Notes: generated by a model not told the origin, from the sequence alone. Counted from the first letter of the stretch, positions 1 to 9,380 are shown. The stretch is 19,650 nucleotides of DNA from DASPXY01 sp038227745 (GCA_038227745.1 JBBRPS010000077.1:1-19650), one strand, 5' to 3'. Numbers and translations: made by a program.

Positions 1-843
1 CGGGATGTGCAGTAGCGAGTCCTTGCCCATGAAGGCGGTTCGGACGGTCCAGGTGCTGTTGCCGGGGAACGGTTGTTTGCCGCGCGCCACCTCCGTCCTG
101 GGCGCCCCGAAGTGGAGCGGGTTCGCCAGGATGTAGTCGTTGACGCTGATCAGCAGAGCGCGGCGGGGGAACGGCTCGTCCTGCGGCTTCTTGACGATGG
201 GCGGGTTGTTCGGCCCCTTTTGGGGGCCTTTCTTGGTGACGTCGGTCCTCGGGGGATCCTTCCTGGGCGGATCCTTTTTCGGGACGACCTTGGGCTTGAT
301 AACCTCGGGCGGCGCGTCATCGAGGCGGTCGGGCGGCTTCTTGCGGGGGCGGATCGGAGAGGGCGGATCCACCGTCTTCGGCTGGACGGGGCGAACCTCG
401 GGGTTCTCGACCTTCTTGAGGGCGGCCTGCTCTCCGTCCCGGATCTTGCTTGGGCGGTTCGGGTTGAAGTGGCCGGCGATTTGCGGGCCCAGGACGAAGC
501 CGAGCACGGCGGCGACCCCGAGCACGGCCACACCGAGTACGACGCCTTTCACCCAGGCGCGCGGCCGGCGCGCTCGCAGCGGCGGGGCGTTGGGATCGTC
601 AAAGCCGAAGAGGACGCCGTCGGCCGCGCGGTCTGCCGGTGCCGCGGGAGCGGCCACAGGCGCCGCGGCGCTGCCCACGCGCGCGATCGCCCCCGTCGGG
701 ATGGCGGCCGGGCCGGCGGGCTTCTGCTTGGCCTGAAAGACTTGCCGGCAGTGCTTGCAGCGCATGGGCTGATAGACCCAGTCGGCGGGGATCCGCAGGA
801 CGTTTTTGCAGTGCGGGCACTTCGCTTGGACAACCTGGCTCAT
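1..843 (-). CDS. Zinc-ribbon, single-TM, caspase-like protein (partial; C-terminus beyond window)
   Basis: The frame is open from an ATG at 843 to the left edge, giving 281 visible residues. Residues 9-12 (CPHC) and the later CKHC form a two-pair zinc ribbon of the MJ0042 type. An Ala/Pro-rich stretch follows, then one hydrophobic segment near residues 102-125 (VLGVAVLGVAAVLGFVLGPQ). Next comes a linker of about 80 residues made mostly of Lys, Pro and Asp (KKDPPRKDPPR), which would lie outside the membrane if the zinc ribbon is cytoplasmic. The last visible part, RRALLISVNDYILANPLHFG, looks like the first beta strand of a peptidase C14 (caspase/metacaspase) domain. The catalytic His and Cys would lie further on and cannot be seen, so protease activity is an inference. 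A possible -10 element lies about 90 bases upstream, and a divergent plus-strand gene starts at 1082. Confidence 0.7.
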   Translation of the reverse strand, partial: MSQVVQAKCPHCKNVLRIPADWVYQPMRCKHCRQVFQAKQKPAGPAAIPTGAIARVGSAAAPVAAPAAPADRAADGVLFGFDDPNAPPLRARRPRAWVKGVVLGVAVLGVAAVLGFVLGPQIAGHFNPNRPSKIRDGEQAALKKVENPEVRPVQPKTVDPPSPIRPRKKPPDRLDDAPPEVIKPKVVPKKDPPRKDPPRTDVTKKGPQKGPNNPPIVKKPQDEPFPRRALLISVNDYILANPLHFGAPRTEVARGKQPFPGNSTWTVRTAFMGKDSLLHIP

Positions 844-930
844 CTTTTCACCCTGGGGCGCCCTGAGGTGCGGGCCGCGCGGGCGCGGCCAACCCGGGAG
901 AGTCGGACCCTTCCTTACCCATTCGACGTT

Positions 931-936
931 ATTCTA
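931..936 (-). promoter_or_regulatory. Possible -10 element (TAGAAT) for the caspase-like gene
   Basis: On the minus strand the 11-mer GTAGAATAACG occupies 927-937. Exactly the same 11-mer occurs upstream of mqnD at 6819-6829. TAGAAT is one base from the sigma-70 -10 consensus. No good -35 box is seen at 16-18 bases, so the call rests on the shared 11-mer and its position. Confidence 0.35.
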
Positions 937-1081
937 CTTCAATCAGTTCCGGGAAGAAAGCAAAAGCAGGACCGGCCGAGGCGCCGGGGTCAATCGGGGC
1001 GGCGTCCCGGCACCCGGCATACACTGATCTTCAGGGGGTTGGCCAAGGCTGTGAGAAAAGCACGAGGAAGGGGACGCCACC

Positions 1082-2956
1082 ATGGCCCGGCGAGTCGAGG
1101 AACCGGAACTGCTCACGACCGAGGAGGCGTTCAACAAGCTGAACCTCGATCACCTCAAACCGCTCGCCGCACTCCTGATACCCAAGCCGACCGGGCGCAA
1201 GGGCGAGATCGTCAGCCTGCTCAGCAACGCGATGCGGCGGCCGGAGCAGGTGCGCGCGCTGTACGGGCAGCTCGACCCGCTCGCGCAGAAGGCGGTCCGG
1301 CACGCCACTCACGATCCGCGCGGGCGGTTGCACGCGGACCGATTCGCGGCCCACTACGGTCAGCTCCCCGGCTTCGCCGAGCCCGCCACGAAAACAGATC
1401 CGTATTCCGATTACGACCAGCACCGCCGGCCGACGAAGTTGGCCCTGTTCTTCCCGAACTCGTACCACCGCGACGACCAACTCCCCACGGACCTGCGCCT
1501 CCTCCTCCTTGACTTCGTGCCCGCACCCGACGAGTTCTCGGTGCCGACCGCCGCAGCACTGCCGCAAGCCTTCCCCCTGGAGGTCAACCACTGGGAGAAG
1601 GACCGCCCCGTGACGGTGACCGAGCAGGTGCCCCTGCGGGTTCGGCAGACCGTCCGCGAGGCCGAGCACGATGTCAAGGCGGTCCTGCGCCTGATCGAGG
1701 CGAGCCGTGTCCGCGTCACCAACAAGAAGCGCCAGCCGACCGCAGCATCCGTCAAGGCCGTCGTGCAGGTGCTCGACGGCGGCGACTTTTACACCGCGGA
1801 GGACGAGAAGGAGGTCGAGGACTGGGAGGTCTCCGACCTGACCATCAAGGCATTCGCCTGGCCGATGATCGTGCAGGCCGCGGGGCTGGCGGAGAAGCGG
1901 GGCGATCGGCTGGACCTGACCGCGGCCGGCCGGAAGGCCCTGACCCAGCGGTCCGCCGAGGCGCTCCGGGCCGCGTGGAAGAAATGGCGGACGACGACGC
2001 TGCTCGACGAGTTCAGCCGGGTCGAGGCGATCAAGGGCCAGGGGAAGGGCCGCCTCAGCGCTCTGCCGCAACGGCGCCAAGCGGTGGTCGACGGCCTGGC
2101 CCACTGCCCGCCTGGACAATGGATCGCGGTCGATGACTTCTTCCGTTTCCTGCGGGCGACCGACCGCGACTTCGTGCTGGCCCACGACCCCTGGGGCCTG
2201 TACATCGCCGAGCACCATTACGGCAACTTCGGGGACGAGGGCGGGAACATCTGGGAACTGCTCCAGGGCCGCTACATCCTGGCGTTGCTGTTCGAGTACG
2301 TCGCGACGCTGGGCCTGGTCGATGTGGCTTATGTGCCGCCCGGGGGCGTGCGAAACGACTTCGGCGACCGCTGGGGCGCCGATGATTACTCCACCCTGAG
2401 CCGCTATGACGGCCTGCTGTACTTCCGCGTCAACCCGCTGGGCGTCTGGTGCCTCGACCTGGCGGAGCGCTACGAGCCGCCGGTGATGGAGGCGGCGAAG
2501 GTGCTGCGGGTGCTGCCCAACCTCGACGTGGTGGCGAGCCAGGCGCCCTTGCCGGCCGCGGACCGGCTGACGCTGGATCGTTTCGCGGAACCGCAGTCGG
2601 AAAACGTGTGGCGGCTGACGGCCGCGAAGCTGCTGCCTCTCCTGGAAGAGGGGGCGACGGTGGACGAACTGGCGGAGTTCCTGAAGGCGCGCAGCGAGGA
2701 GGAACTGCCGCAGACGGTGCAGGTCTTCCTCGACGACTTGAAGCAGCGCGCCGGGCAGATGCGCGACCTGGGGCCGGCGCGCCTGATCGAGTGCCGCGAC
2801 GCCGCGGTGGCGCGGCTGCTGGCCGCCGACCCGCAGCTGCGCGACAACTGCCGGCTGGCGGACGAGCGCTGGCTGGTGTTCCGCACCGCCGACGAGGCCG
2901 CGGTGCGTCGGGCGCTGCGGCGGCTCGGCTACGTCCTGCCGCCGCAGCGGGACTGA
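1082..2956 (+). CDS. Helicase-associated (XPB/Helicase_C_3-like) domain protein, no helicase motor
   Basis: The 624-residue protein starts at an ATG preceded by GAGGAAGGGGA about 8 bases upstream. Residues 20-48 look like a SAP-type helical motif (DHLKPLAALL, then GRKGEIVSLL). The C-terminal 150 residues, from about 477, follow the pattern of the Helicase_C_3 family. That pattern is a PNLDVV strand, a helical stretch ending EEGATVDELAEFLKA, then ELPQTVQVFLDDL and a final alpha/beta unit ending LRRLGYVLPP. In family members this region is usually linked to an SF2 helicase, but no Walker A, DEAD/DEAH or motif VI is visible here. The middle has an aromatic-rich block (DPWGLYIAEHHYGNFG) that I do not recognise. 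The role may be DNA-linked, but this is inferred from domain likeness only. It is the only plus-strand gene and is converged upon by the gene ending at 3019. Confidence 0.85.
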   Translation: MARRVEEPELLTTEEAFNKLNLDHLKPLAALLIPKPTGRKGEIVSLLSNAMRRPEQVRALYGQLDPLAQKAVRHATHDPRGRLHADRFAAHYGQLPGFAEPATKTDPYSDYDQHRRPTKLALFFPNSYHRDDQLPTDLRLLLLDFVPAPDEFSVPTAAALPQAFPLEVNHWEKDRPVTVTEQVPLRVRQTVREAEHDVKAVLRLIEASRVRVTNKKRQPTAASVKAVVQVLDGGDFYTAEDEKEVEDWEVSDLTIKAFAWPMIVQAAGLAEKRGDRLDLTAAGRKALTQRSAEALRAAWKKWRTTTLLDEFSRVEAIKGQGKGRLSALPQRRQAVVDGLAHCPPGQWIAVDDFFRFLRATDRDFVLAHDPWGLYIAEHHYGNFGDEGGNIWELLQGRYILALLFEYVATLGLVDVAYVPPGGVRNDFGDRWGADDYSTLSRYDGLLYFRVNPLGVWCLDLAERYEPPVMEAAKVLRVLPNLDVVASQAPLPAADRLTLDRFAEPQSENVWRLTAAKLLPLLEEGATVDELAEFLKARSEEELPQTVQVFLDDLKQRAGQMRDLGPARLIECRDAAVARLLAADPQLRDNCRLADERWLVFRTADEAAVRRALRRLGYVLPPQRD

Positions 2957-2972
2957 GAGAAGTGCGGAAGAG

Positions 2973-3009
2973 AATGCGTGGACGCGGATCGGGCCGGATT
3001 CCCACGCAT
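2973..3009. terminator. Stem-loop between convergent genes
   Basis: An 8-bp perfect stem (ATGCGTGG at 2973-2980, CCACGCAT at 3002-3009) with a 21-base loop sits between the stop codons of two converging genes. No T-run follows on either strand, so a bidirectional terminator is only suggested by position. Confidence 0.3.
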
Positions 3010-3018
3010 CCGGACAGT

Positions 3019-5115
3019 TCATCGTCCTATCGGGGACCACTCGACGCGCACGCGGTCCTCGCTGCCCGCCTTGCCCCAGTGGTTCACGCCGCGCACCGCC
3101 AGCACGTTCACCCCCGGCTGGAGCCGCCAGACGAAACTCGGTGGCGTCGGCCCCCAGGCCTCCTTGCCTGCCGCCGTCTGCTTCTCCAGCCGCGCGAGGT
3201 TGGGCGTGTCCGTCTCGACATCGACGCGGACCTCTCCCGGTTTGCCGGTGGCGCTCAGGTGGATGCGACTCCAGTTGAGGCTCCAGTCGATGTCCTGCGG
3301 GCGCGACGGCGACAGGCCTTGTGAGTACTCCGGCGAGATCTGCGGGTTGTCCGGCGTATCGCCCACCCAGCAATAGCCGTCGTAGAAGTATTCCGACCAG
3401 CCCTGATACAACTCGCCGGGCACGAGAGAGGTGAGGTAGTTATTCCGCGGAGGAAAGGCGTAACGGCGGTAGTTGTCGAGCTGGCAGACCGGGAATTTAT
3501 GCAGCTCGGCCAGGGGAATCACATCCGGTCGCGGCGGACCCTTCTTCGCAGTAGCGGGAGCCGGCCGGCACAGCGGCGCCACTTTCTCGACCAGCCGCGC
3601 CGGCGTGAAGTGGACCGTGATGTCTGCGGTCTTGCCGCTCCGCTGCGCCAGGTGCAGCTCCAGGGCGCTGAGAGGTACGCCGTTGCGCTCGAAGTGCAGA
3701 CCGACATCGGCGCGCTGGGCGGAGTTGCCGGCGTCCATCATCGCCCATTTGCGGTGCTGAGTGACGTAGACCTCCGCGACGCAGTGGTGGTCGAGGATGC
3801 AGTGCCGGGCGTTCCACCCCAGGGCGACCGCGCACTGGGTGAAGACGGCGGCGTAGTGCGTACACATCGTCAGGCAGTCGGGCTGGTCCTTGCTCTCCAG
3901 GATGATGAGTGCATCCCACGGCGGCATCCACGCCGCCGCGTTGCTGCCCCAGGCCGTGTGCCACTGGTTGCGTACCCAGTAGCGCAGCAGCATGAGCTGC
4001 TCCATCTCCGTCTTGCCGGCGGCGATCACCTGGTCGAGTCGGTAGCGCTCGCGCAGCAGCTTCACGCGCGGCGACGGCGCCTGGTAGACGAACGGCGTCG
4101 CGCCGATGGCAAGGTCGTGGCGTTTCGGGCGCGACACGGTCAGCTTTCCCGCACTGGCCGGAGCCGATGCCTGGAAGTCGAACGCCAGCTCGAAACGCGC
4201 CGGAAGCCGCGGCGTGGCCTGCGGACGCGCGGTGGACAGGTGGAAGCGCAACTGTGCCCAGCGGTGTCCCTGAGTCCGAACGTCCGGACGGTAGTCGCGT
4301 TCCAGCGGCATCCAGGCCGTCCAACTCTTCTCGTCCGGCGCCGGCGTGGCGCCCGTTCGCAGCGACACCTTCAGCCGCGTGTCGTCCGGCTGCTTCTGCG
4401 CGAGGGCGGCGAGACTGTGGAAGCGCGTCACCTTGCCCGACGTGCCGACCTCGCCCGTGCGTGCGGCCCACAAATCGAAGACCTGCGAGGCGACCCGTGC
4501 CTCTGGGGTGTGGCGCCCGAGGCGGAGACGGATCAGATATTCGCCCTGCTGATCGCCATCCTTGCCCAGCGTGCGGGCCGACCAGCTCTTGCCGCCATCG
4601 CTGCTCTTAAAACTCCGTCCCGGCCCGCGCCCCGGCTCCAGCAGCAACCCGCCACCACCGCTGAATACGATCTCGTTGGCGCCCACTTTCAGGATCTCGG
4701 GCGGTACGGTCACCCGGCCCCAGCCCGTCGAAACCAGTCGCTGCGGCGGCGACACCGCCTTGCCGTTCACGCGAATCTGCTTCGCACTGCCGTAGAAGAA
4801 CAGTTCGGCATCGTTGAGCTGCGTGCTGTCGAGGACGAAGACCTTCTTGACCTGAACGCGGTCGCTCAGGGCCTCGGTCTGGCGGTAGTCGGTCGCGCCC
4901 ATTTCGTCGGTCAGCAGGACCGAGGCGGCGAGGCGCGTCGAGCCGTCCTTCTCGTCGGTGACGGCGCCGGGGCCGAGGAGGAAGCGCCGCGTGTCGTAAG
5001 CGGCGTCCGCCGCGCCGGCGCGGAAGGTGCGCGTCGCGTGGACCGGCGCCTGCGCATGCAGGGGGCCGGCGAGGAGCAGGGCGAACACGCAGGCACCGAG
5101 CAGACAACGTTTCAT
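3019..5115 (-). CDS. Secreted transglutaminase-like protein
   Basis: The 698-residue protein opens with a clear signal peptide (MKRCLLGACVFALLLAGPLHA, probable cut after HAQA), so it acts outside the cytoplasm. The centre carries a transglutaminase-like core. Cys418 lies in CTHYAAVFTQCAVALG, spaced as the family's catalytic Cys; His444 lies in HCVAEVY, matching the usual HAWVEVY; Asp461 lies in KWAMMDAG. The first 350 residues look beta-rich, and the C-terminus (about 600-698) may be another beta domain. Substrate is unknown; protein crosslinking or proteolysis are both possible in this family. I chose ATG 5115 because GAGGT lies 9 bases upstream and the signal peptide begins there. A GTG five codons upstream (5130) overlaps the preceding stop codon as GTGA and could be used instead. 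It is probably co-transcribed with the acetyltransferase. Confidence 0.85.
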   Translation of the reverse strand: MKRCLLGACVFALLLAGPLHAQAPVHATRTFRAGAADAAYDTRRFLLGPGAVTDEKDGSTRLAASVLLTDEMGATDYRQTEALSDRVQVKKVFVLDSTQLNDAELFFYGSAKQIRVNGKAVSPPQRLVSTGWGRVTVPPEILKVGANEIVFSGGGGLLLEPGRGPGRSFKSSDGGKSWSARTLGKDGDQQGEYLIRLRLGRHTPEARVASQVFDLWAARTGEVGTSGKVTRFHSLAALAQKQPDDTRLKVSLRTGATPAPDEKSWTAWMPLERDYRPDVRTQGHRWAQLRFHLSTARPQATPRLPARFELAFDFQASAPASAGKLTVSRPKRHDLAIGATPFVYQAPSPRVKLLRERYRLDQVIAAGKTEMEQLMLLRYWVRNQWHTAWGSNAAAWMPPWDALIILESKDQPDCLTMCTHYAAVFTQCAVALGWNARHCILDHHCVAEVYVTQHRKWAMMDAGNSAQRADVGLHFERNGVPLSALELHLAQRSGKTADITVHFTPARLVEKVAPLCRPAPATAKKGPPRPDVIPLAELHKFPVCQLDNYRRYAFPPRNNYLTSLVPGELYQGWSEYFYDGYCWVGDTPDNPQISPEYSQGLSPSRPQDIDWSLNWSRIHLSATGKPGEVRVDVETDTPNLARLEKQTAAGKEAWGPTPPSFVWRLQPGVNVLAVRGVNHWGKAGSEDRVRVEWSPIGR

Positions 5116-5126
5116 GGCCGTGGACC

Positions 5127-5933
5127 TCACGGGAGCGGAGCGGGCGCCGGCGCCGCCTCGCGCTGCCGGACCGCCAGCCCCTCATAATACGCACAGCGGT
5201 GGACGAAACCCAGGCGCTCGTAGACGTGGATCGCCGGGGCATTCCGCTGGTTGACGTTCAGGGCCACGGTCGGCACGCCCATGCCGACCAGATGGCTCAC
5301 CACGGCGCTCGTCGCGCGCGCGGCCAGGCCGCGCCCGCGCCGGTCGCGGCGCGTGTAGATGCAGCCGACCGCCGCCACCCCCTCCGCGGGGACGACGAGG
5401 TGCGTGCCGGCGGCCGCCACCAGTTCCGCCCCTTCGTGGATGCCGTAGAACACGCCGCGCTCGACCATCGACGGCAGGAAGGCGTCCGGGGCTTCGCCGC
5501 TCGCGGCGCCGTCGGCGTACAGCCGCTCCAGCGCCGGCACGTCGGCGGGGCGCAGGAGGAGCGCGTCTGGTGCGGGGGTCGGCCGGTAGCCGTCCACGGG
5601 GAGCGTCATGCGCCACATGGCCGCGAGATCGGGGAAGTCGTAGCGGTCGCGCAGCAGCGGTACGATCTCGGGGCGCACGCCCACGGAGAGGTCGCCGTCG
5701 TGGTCCAGTTCCCCGAGCAGGCCCTGGACGGCGTCGGCGGCGCCGAGTGCGAACAGCGCCGGCGGCTCGAAACCCCGGTAGAGCAGGACGAGAGCGGGGG
5801 GTTCACCGGCGGAGCAGAACCACGTCGATTGCGCGAACAGGGCCGGGTCGAGGTCGCCGAGGGCGTACACCGCCCAGGCCGTATCCGTGTGGAGGATGGC
5901 GCGGATGGCTCCCGGGTCGCGGAGTGCGGGCAT
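5127..5933 (-). CDS. GNAT-family N-acetyltransferase
   Basis: The 268-residue protein would transfer an acetyl group from acetyl-CoA to an unknown amine. The C-terminal half holds the GNAT fold. The acetyl-CoA loop RRGRGLA is at about 198-204, following the strand VAAVGCIYTRRD. The closing motif is VNQRNAPAIHVYERLGF at about 227-243. The N-terminal 110 residues are a divergent GNAT-like half, so the protein may be a double-GNAT of the FR47-like type. An AGAGGG ribosome site lies 5 bases before the ATG. The gene begins 18 bases after the mqnD stop and ends 11 bases before the ATG of the transglutaminase-like gene, so the three probably share a transcript. Nothing ties its substrate to menaquinone synthesis. 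Confidence 0.88.
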   Translation of the reverse strand: MPALRDPGAIRAILHTDTAWAVYALGDLDPALFAQSTWFCSAGEPPALVLLYRGFEPPALFALGAADAVQGLLGELDHDGDLSVGVRPEIVPLLRDRYDFPDLAAMWRMTLPVDGYRPTPAPDALLLRPADVPALERLYADGAASGEAPDAFLPSMVERGVFYGIHEGAELVAAAGTHLVVPAEGVAAVGCIYTRRDRRGRGLAARATSAVVSHLVGMGVPTVALNVNQRNAPAIHVYERLGFVHRCAYYEGLAVRQREAAPAPAPLP

Positions 5934-5951
5934 GGCAACCCTCTGGCAAGC

Positions 5952-6788
<837 letters not shown>

Positions 6789-6822
6789 GGCGTGCGCATC
6801 CCTCTCGGTTCGGGGCCGCGTT

Positions 6823-6828
6823 ATTCTA
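6823..6828 (-). promoter_or_regulatory. Possible -10 element (TAGAAT) for the mqnD group
   Basis: GTAGAATAACG on the minus strand (6819-6829) is an exact copy of the 11-mer upstream of the caspase-like gene. It lies about 35 bases from the mqnD ATG. The flanks are very GC-rich and no -35 box is evident. Confidence 0.4.
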
Positions 6829-6911
6829 CGGCCGGGCGGCGCGGCGCGGGAGGGGCGGCGGTCCTCCGCGACGTGAACCGTCAGCGAGAGCGCCGATTAA
6901 CGGACGAGGCG

Positions 6912-6986
6912 CGCGCGAACGCCACAGGCCCGAAGGGCGAGCGAGGCAGTTCCTCGCTCGCCCTTCGGGCCTGTGGCGTTCGCGCG
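6912..6986. repeat. Perfect 35-bp inverted repeat, 5-base loop
   Basis: The arms 6912-6946 and 6952-6986 are exact reverse complements around the loop CAGTT. The arms contain GGCCCGAAGGGCGAGCGAGG. It starts about 20 bases beyond the stop codon of the TPR gene, so it could end or protect the Tad transcript, but no T-run follows the stem. The form suggests a dispersed, mobile-type hairpin repeat rather than a simple terminator. Confidence 0.9.
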
Positions 6987-7005
6987 TGGGCGCTGCGGAA
7001 CCCGA

Positions 7006-7815
7006 TCAGTTCGCCGTGGGCGGAGGCAATTTCGACGCCCCAGGCGCCGTGGCCTGGAAGCCGACGGTGACGATGGCACGGTTCGCGTCGGGGGGAGGCG
7101 CCTCGAGCTGCGCCAGCATCTCCGTGGCCGACTTCAGTTCGGGGTTGGCCTGGACGGCCAGCAACAGATGCCGCTTGCACTCCTCGTCGCGCTTGAGGTG
7201 CCTGAGCATCCGGGCGACGTCGAAATGGGCCTGGGCGGCGCCGTGGGCCTTCGTCAGATAGGCCACGCTCTCGTCGATCTTGCCCGCCCGCGCCAGGCAC
7301 AGGCCGAGTTCCGTCAGGCACTGCCGGTCCTCGGGGTCGATCTCCAAGGCCTTGCGGAAACACTCGAGGGCGACCGCCCAGTCCTTCTTGCGGCAGTGGC
7401 ACTCGCCCTTGGCGCACCAGAACTTCATTTCCTTCGGATACTTCTTCACCGCCTTGTCGTAGACGGCCAGGGCGCGTTCGTGTTCACCCAGGTCCGTGTA
7501 GACGCTCGCCAGGGCGTCGTGCGCGCCCTTGTGCTCCGGGTCGAGCTGCAGCGCTTGCTGGTAGACCTTGCGGGCCTTGTCCTGCAGTGCCTCACGCTCC
7601 TTCGGCGCGATCTGGGGCTGCTGGGCGGTGCTCTCCGCGTATTGCCCGCAGGCCACCAGGAGGTCGGCGCTCGGCTTCCTCTTCCCGCCTTGCGTAACCT
7701 TGTGGGAATCCACCGGCACCATCCCGGGGGCCACCGGCGGCGTCGGCGTCGTGACACACCCCGCGCCTGCTCCCAGGAGGCAGGCGGCCAACACCAAGGT
7801 CCTGCGACAATCCAT
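7006..7815 (-). CDS. TPR-repeat lipoprotein, TadD-like
   Basis: The 269-residue protein has a short basic start and a hydrophobic stretch ending in Cys20 (GAGAGC), a weak lipobox because -3 is Gly. It is therefore probably exported and possibly lipidated. Residues from about 75 to 230 hold at least three TPR units. Clear ones are KARKVYQQALQLDPEHKGAH, then ERALAVYDKAVKKYP, then VALECFRKALEIDPEDRQ. TPR proteins of this kind (TadD) support secretin assembly or stability in Tad systems. The place at the end of the Tad cluster fits, but the family is too broad for a firm name. AAGGGG lies about 7 bases before the ATG. The C-terminus is a Pro/Ala-rich tail. Confidence 0.85.
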   Translation of the reverse strand: MDCRRTLVLAACLLGAGAGCVTTPTPPVAPGMVPVDSHKVTQGGKRKPSADLLVACGQYAESTAQQPQIAPKEREALQDKARKVYQQALQLDPEHKGAHDALASVYTDLGEHERALAVYDKAVKKYPKEMKFWCAKGECHCRKKDWAVALECFRKALEIDPEDRQCLTELGLCLARAGKIDESVAYLTKAHGAAQAHFDVARMLRHLKRDEECKRHLLLAVQANPELKSATEMLAQLEAPPPDANRAIVTVGFQATAPGASKLPPPTAN

Positions 7816-7844
7816 TGTCTACCCCTTAGTCCGTCGTCCGCCGC

Positions 7845-7874
7845 CAGGCCCACGGGGTGCGATCCGTGGGCCTG
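7845..7874. repeat. Inverted repeat in the AAA ATPase-TPR gap
   Basis: An 11-bp perfect stem, CAGGCCCACGG (7845-7855) and CCGTGGGCCTG (7864-7874), has an 8-base loop. A second palindrome, CAGCCG-G-CGGCTG (7885-7897), lies directly beyond the stop codon of the ATPase gene. Confidence 0.7.
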
Positions 7875-7898
7875 CGTGTGAGTTCAGCCGGCGGCTGA

Positions 7899-9248
7899 CT
7901 AGAATTCGCAAATGAACGTCGATGACGCTTCGACCATGAGTTCGCGCGTGAGCTGGACGGGATGTCTACGGAATCGGCAAATCGACTGCACGATCTCCAG
8001 CAGATCTCGACAATCGCTGGACCGCGCCGAACGGCCCCTGCCGTAGTAGCGCTCGTAGAGGTACTCCACCGCGTCGGGGCACTGGTTCATCCCCAGCCGC
8101 TTCACCACCGAGGAGAAGATGCGCTCGTACACGTCACGCGGCGGCGCCTGGATCTCGACCTTGTGCCGGATGCGGCGCAGGAAGGCGTCGTCCACCAGGT
8201 CCTTCGGGTCAAGGTTCGTCGAGAAGATGATGAGTTGCTCGAACGGAACCTCGAACTTTTTGCCGGACGCCACCGTCAGGAAGTCGTGGCGGTCTTCGAG
8301 GGGCAAAATCCAGCGGTTGAGCAGTTCCTTGGGGCTGCACAGTTGGCGGCCGAAGTCGTCGATCAGGAAGACCCCGCCGTTCGCCTTGATGTGCAGCGGC
8401 GCCTGGTAGTAGTTCGCCTGGGCGTTATAGCGCAGGTCGAGCATGTCCAGGTTCAGCTCGCCGCCGGTCACGACCACGGGGCGGCGGATGCGGACCCAGC
8501 GCGGGTCCACGGTGCCGGTGTTGAGCAGCCGGCGGATGGTCGCCTCGTTGTCCTCCAGGCGGTCGTTGGTGTCGCCCTCGACCGCCTGGTGAATGGCCTT
8601 GTCGTAGACCGTGATGATGCTGCTCTCGGCGAGGAACGCATAGGGGGCATAGATCTCGCCGCCGGCATTGTTCATGAAGTCGCCGATGGCGCGGGCCACC
8701 GACGTCTTGCCGTTGCCGGGCGGGCCGTAAATGAACACCGACTTGCCGCTAATGATGGCCGGGCCGAGGGCGTTCATCAGCGCTTCGGGGATGACCAGGT
8801 GGGCGAAGGCGGCCCGCAGCGGCTCGGGGCTGCAGTTGATGCCGGTGACCGACTGGCGGTAGGTCTGCTCGATGTAGTCCTCGATCGGCACTGGCGCGGG
8901 GCCGATGTAGGCGCACTGCTTCATCGCCTCCTGGGCGCGCTTGCGGCCCAGCTCGGTGAGGTTGAAGCGGTAACTGACGCGGCCGATCAGCTCGCCGCCC
9001 GTGACCTCGAGGCACTTCTCGTCCTTGAGGAAGCGCAGCGCCTCCTCCATGACCTTGAACGGCAGGCACACGCCGCGCGCCAGGTCCAGGCCGATCATCG
9101 CCCCGCGGACGTAGATCGTCCGCAGCAGCAGGTCACTGAGGAAGGGCAGCGACAGCCCAGCCTCCTGGAGTGTGTCCGGCGCCGTCGGGGCCTCCGGCAG
9201 CCCCGCCCCGTCCCACTCCATGCCCGTCTGTCGGTTCGTGATTTGCAT
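7899..9248 (-). CDS. AAA+ ATPase with N-terminal winged-helix-like region
   Basis: The protein has 449 residues from ATG 9248. The AAA+ core is complete: Walker A GPPGNGKTS at about 165-173, Walker B GVFLIDDFG at 272-280, sensor 1 FSTN near 332, and a basic FLRRIRHKVE segment near 346 that may carry the arginine finger. The first 120 residues are helical with a winged-helix flavour (SYRFNLTELGRKRAQEAM). No protease or DNA-replication domain is seen. It lies between Tad genes and may power or remodel part of that machine, but this is from context only. The start is uncertain. A TTG at 9305 in the same frame has GGAGGG 6 bases upstream, within a 7-bp stem-loop (9307-9325), and would add 19 residues; the ATG at 9248 has no clear ribosome site. 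Confidence 0.85.
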   Translation of the reverse strand: MQITNRQTGMEWDGAGLPEAPTAPDTLQEAGLSLPFLSDLLLRTIYVRGAMIGLDLARGVCLPFKVMEEALRFLKDEKCLEVTGGELIGRVSYRFNLTELGRKRAQEAMKQCAYIGPAPVPIEDYIEQTYRQSVTGINCSPEPLRAAFAHLVIPEALMNALGPAIISGKSVFIYGPPGNGKTSVARAIGDFMNNAGGEIYAPYAFLAESSIITVYDKAIHQAVEGDTNDRLEDNEATIRRLLNTGTVDPRWVRIRRPVVVTGGELNLDMLDLRYNAQANYYQAPLHIKANGGVFLIDDFGRQLCSPKELLNRWILPLEDRHDFLTVASGKKFEVPFEQLIIFSTNLDPKDLVDDAFLRRIRHKVEIQAPPRDVYERIFSSVVKRLGMNQCPDAVEYLYERYYGRGRSARSSDCRDLLEIVQSICRFRRHPVQLTRELMVEASSTFICEF

Positions 9249-9380
9249 AAGCGTCCAGCGTTGCGATTCCGGTGGTATGGTGTCGGCCGGTCCGTCGGCG
9301 GTCAACCGCGGCCCTCCAGGCCGCGCCGCGCGGGGGTTCGGACGCTCCCCGGGTACCCCGCCGCACCCGGAGACGGCTTC

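Noticed and set aside
1031..3373. 780-residue open frame on the minus strand
   Set aside because: It is antisense to the plus-strand gene at 1082-2956. Its product is rich in Arg, Gln, His and Val with no motif, as expected of an opposite-strand shadow in GC-rich DNA.
3499..5187. 562-residue plus-strand open frame
   Set aside because: Antisense to the transglutaminase-like gene, which has a signal peptide and catalytic triad.
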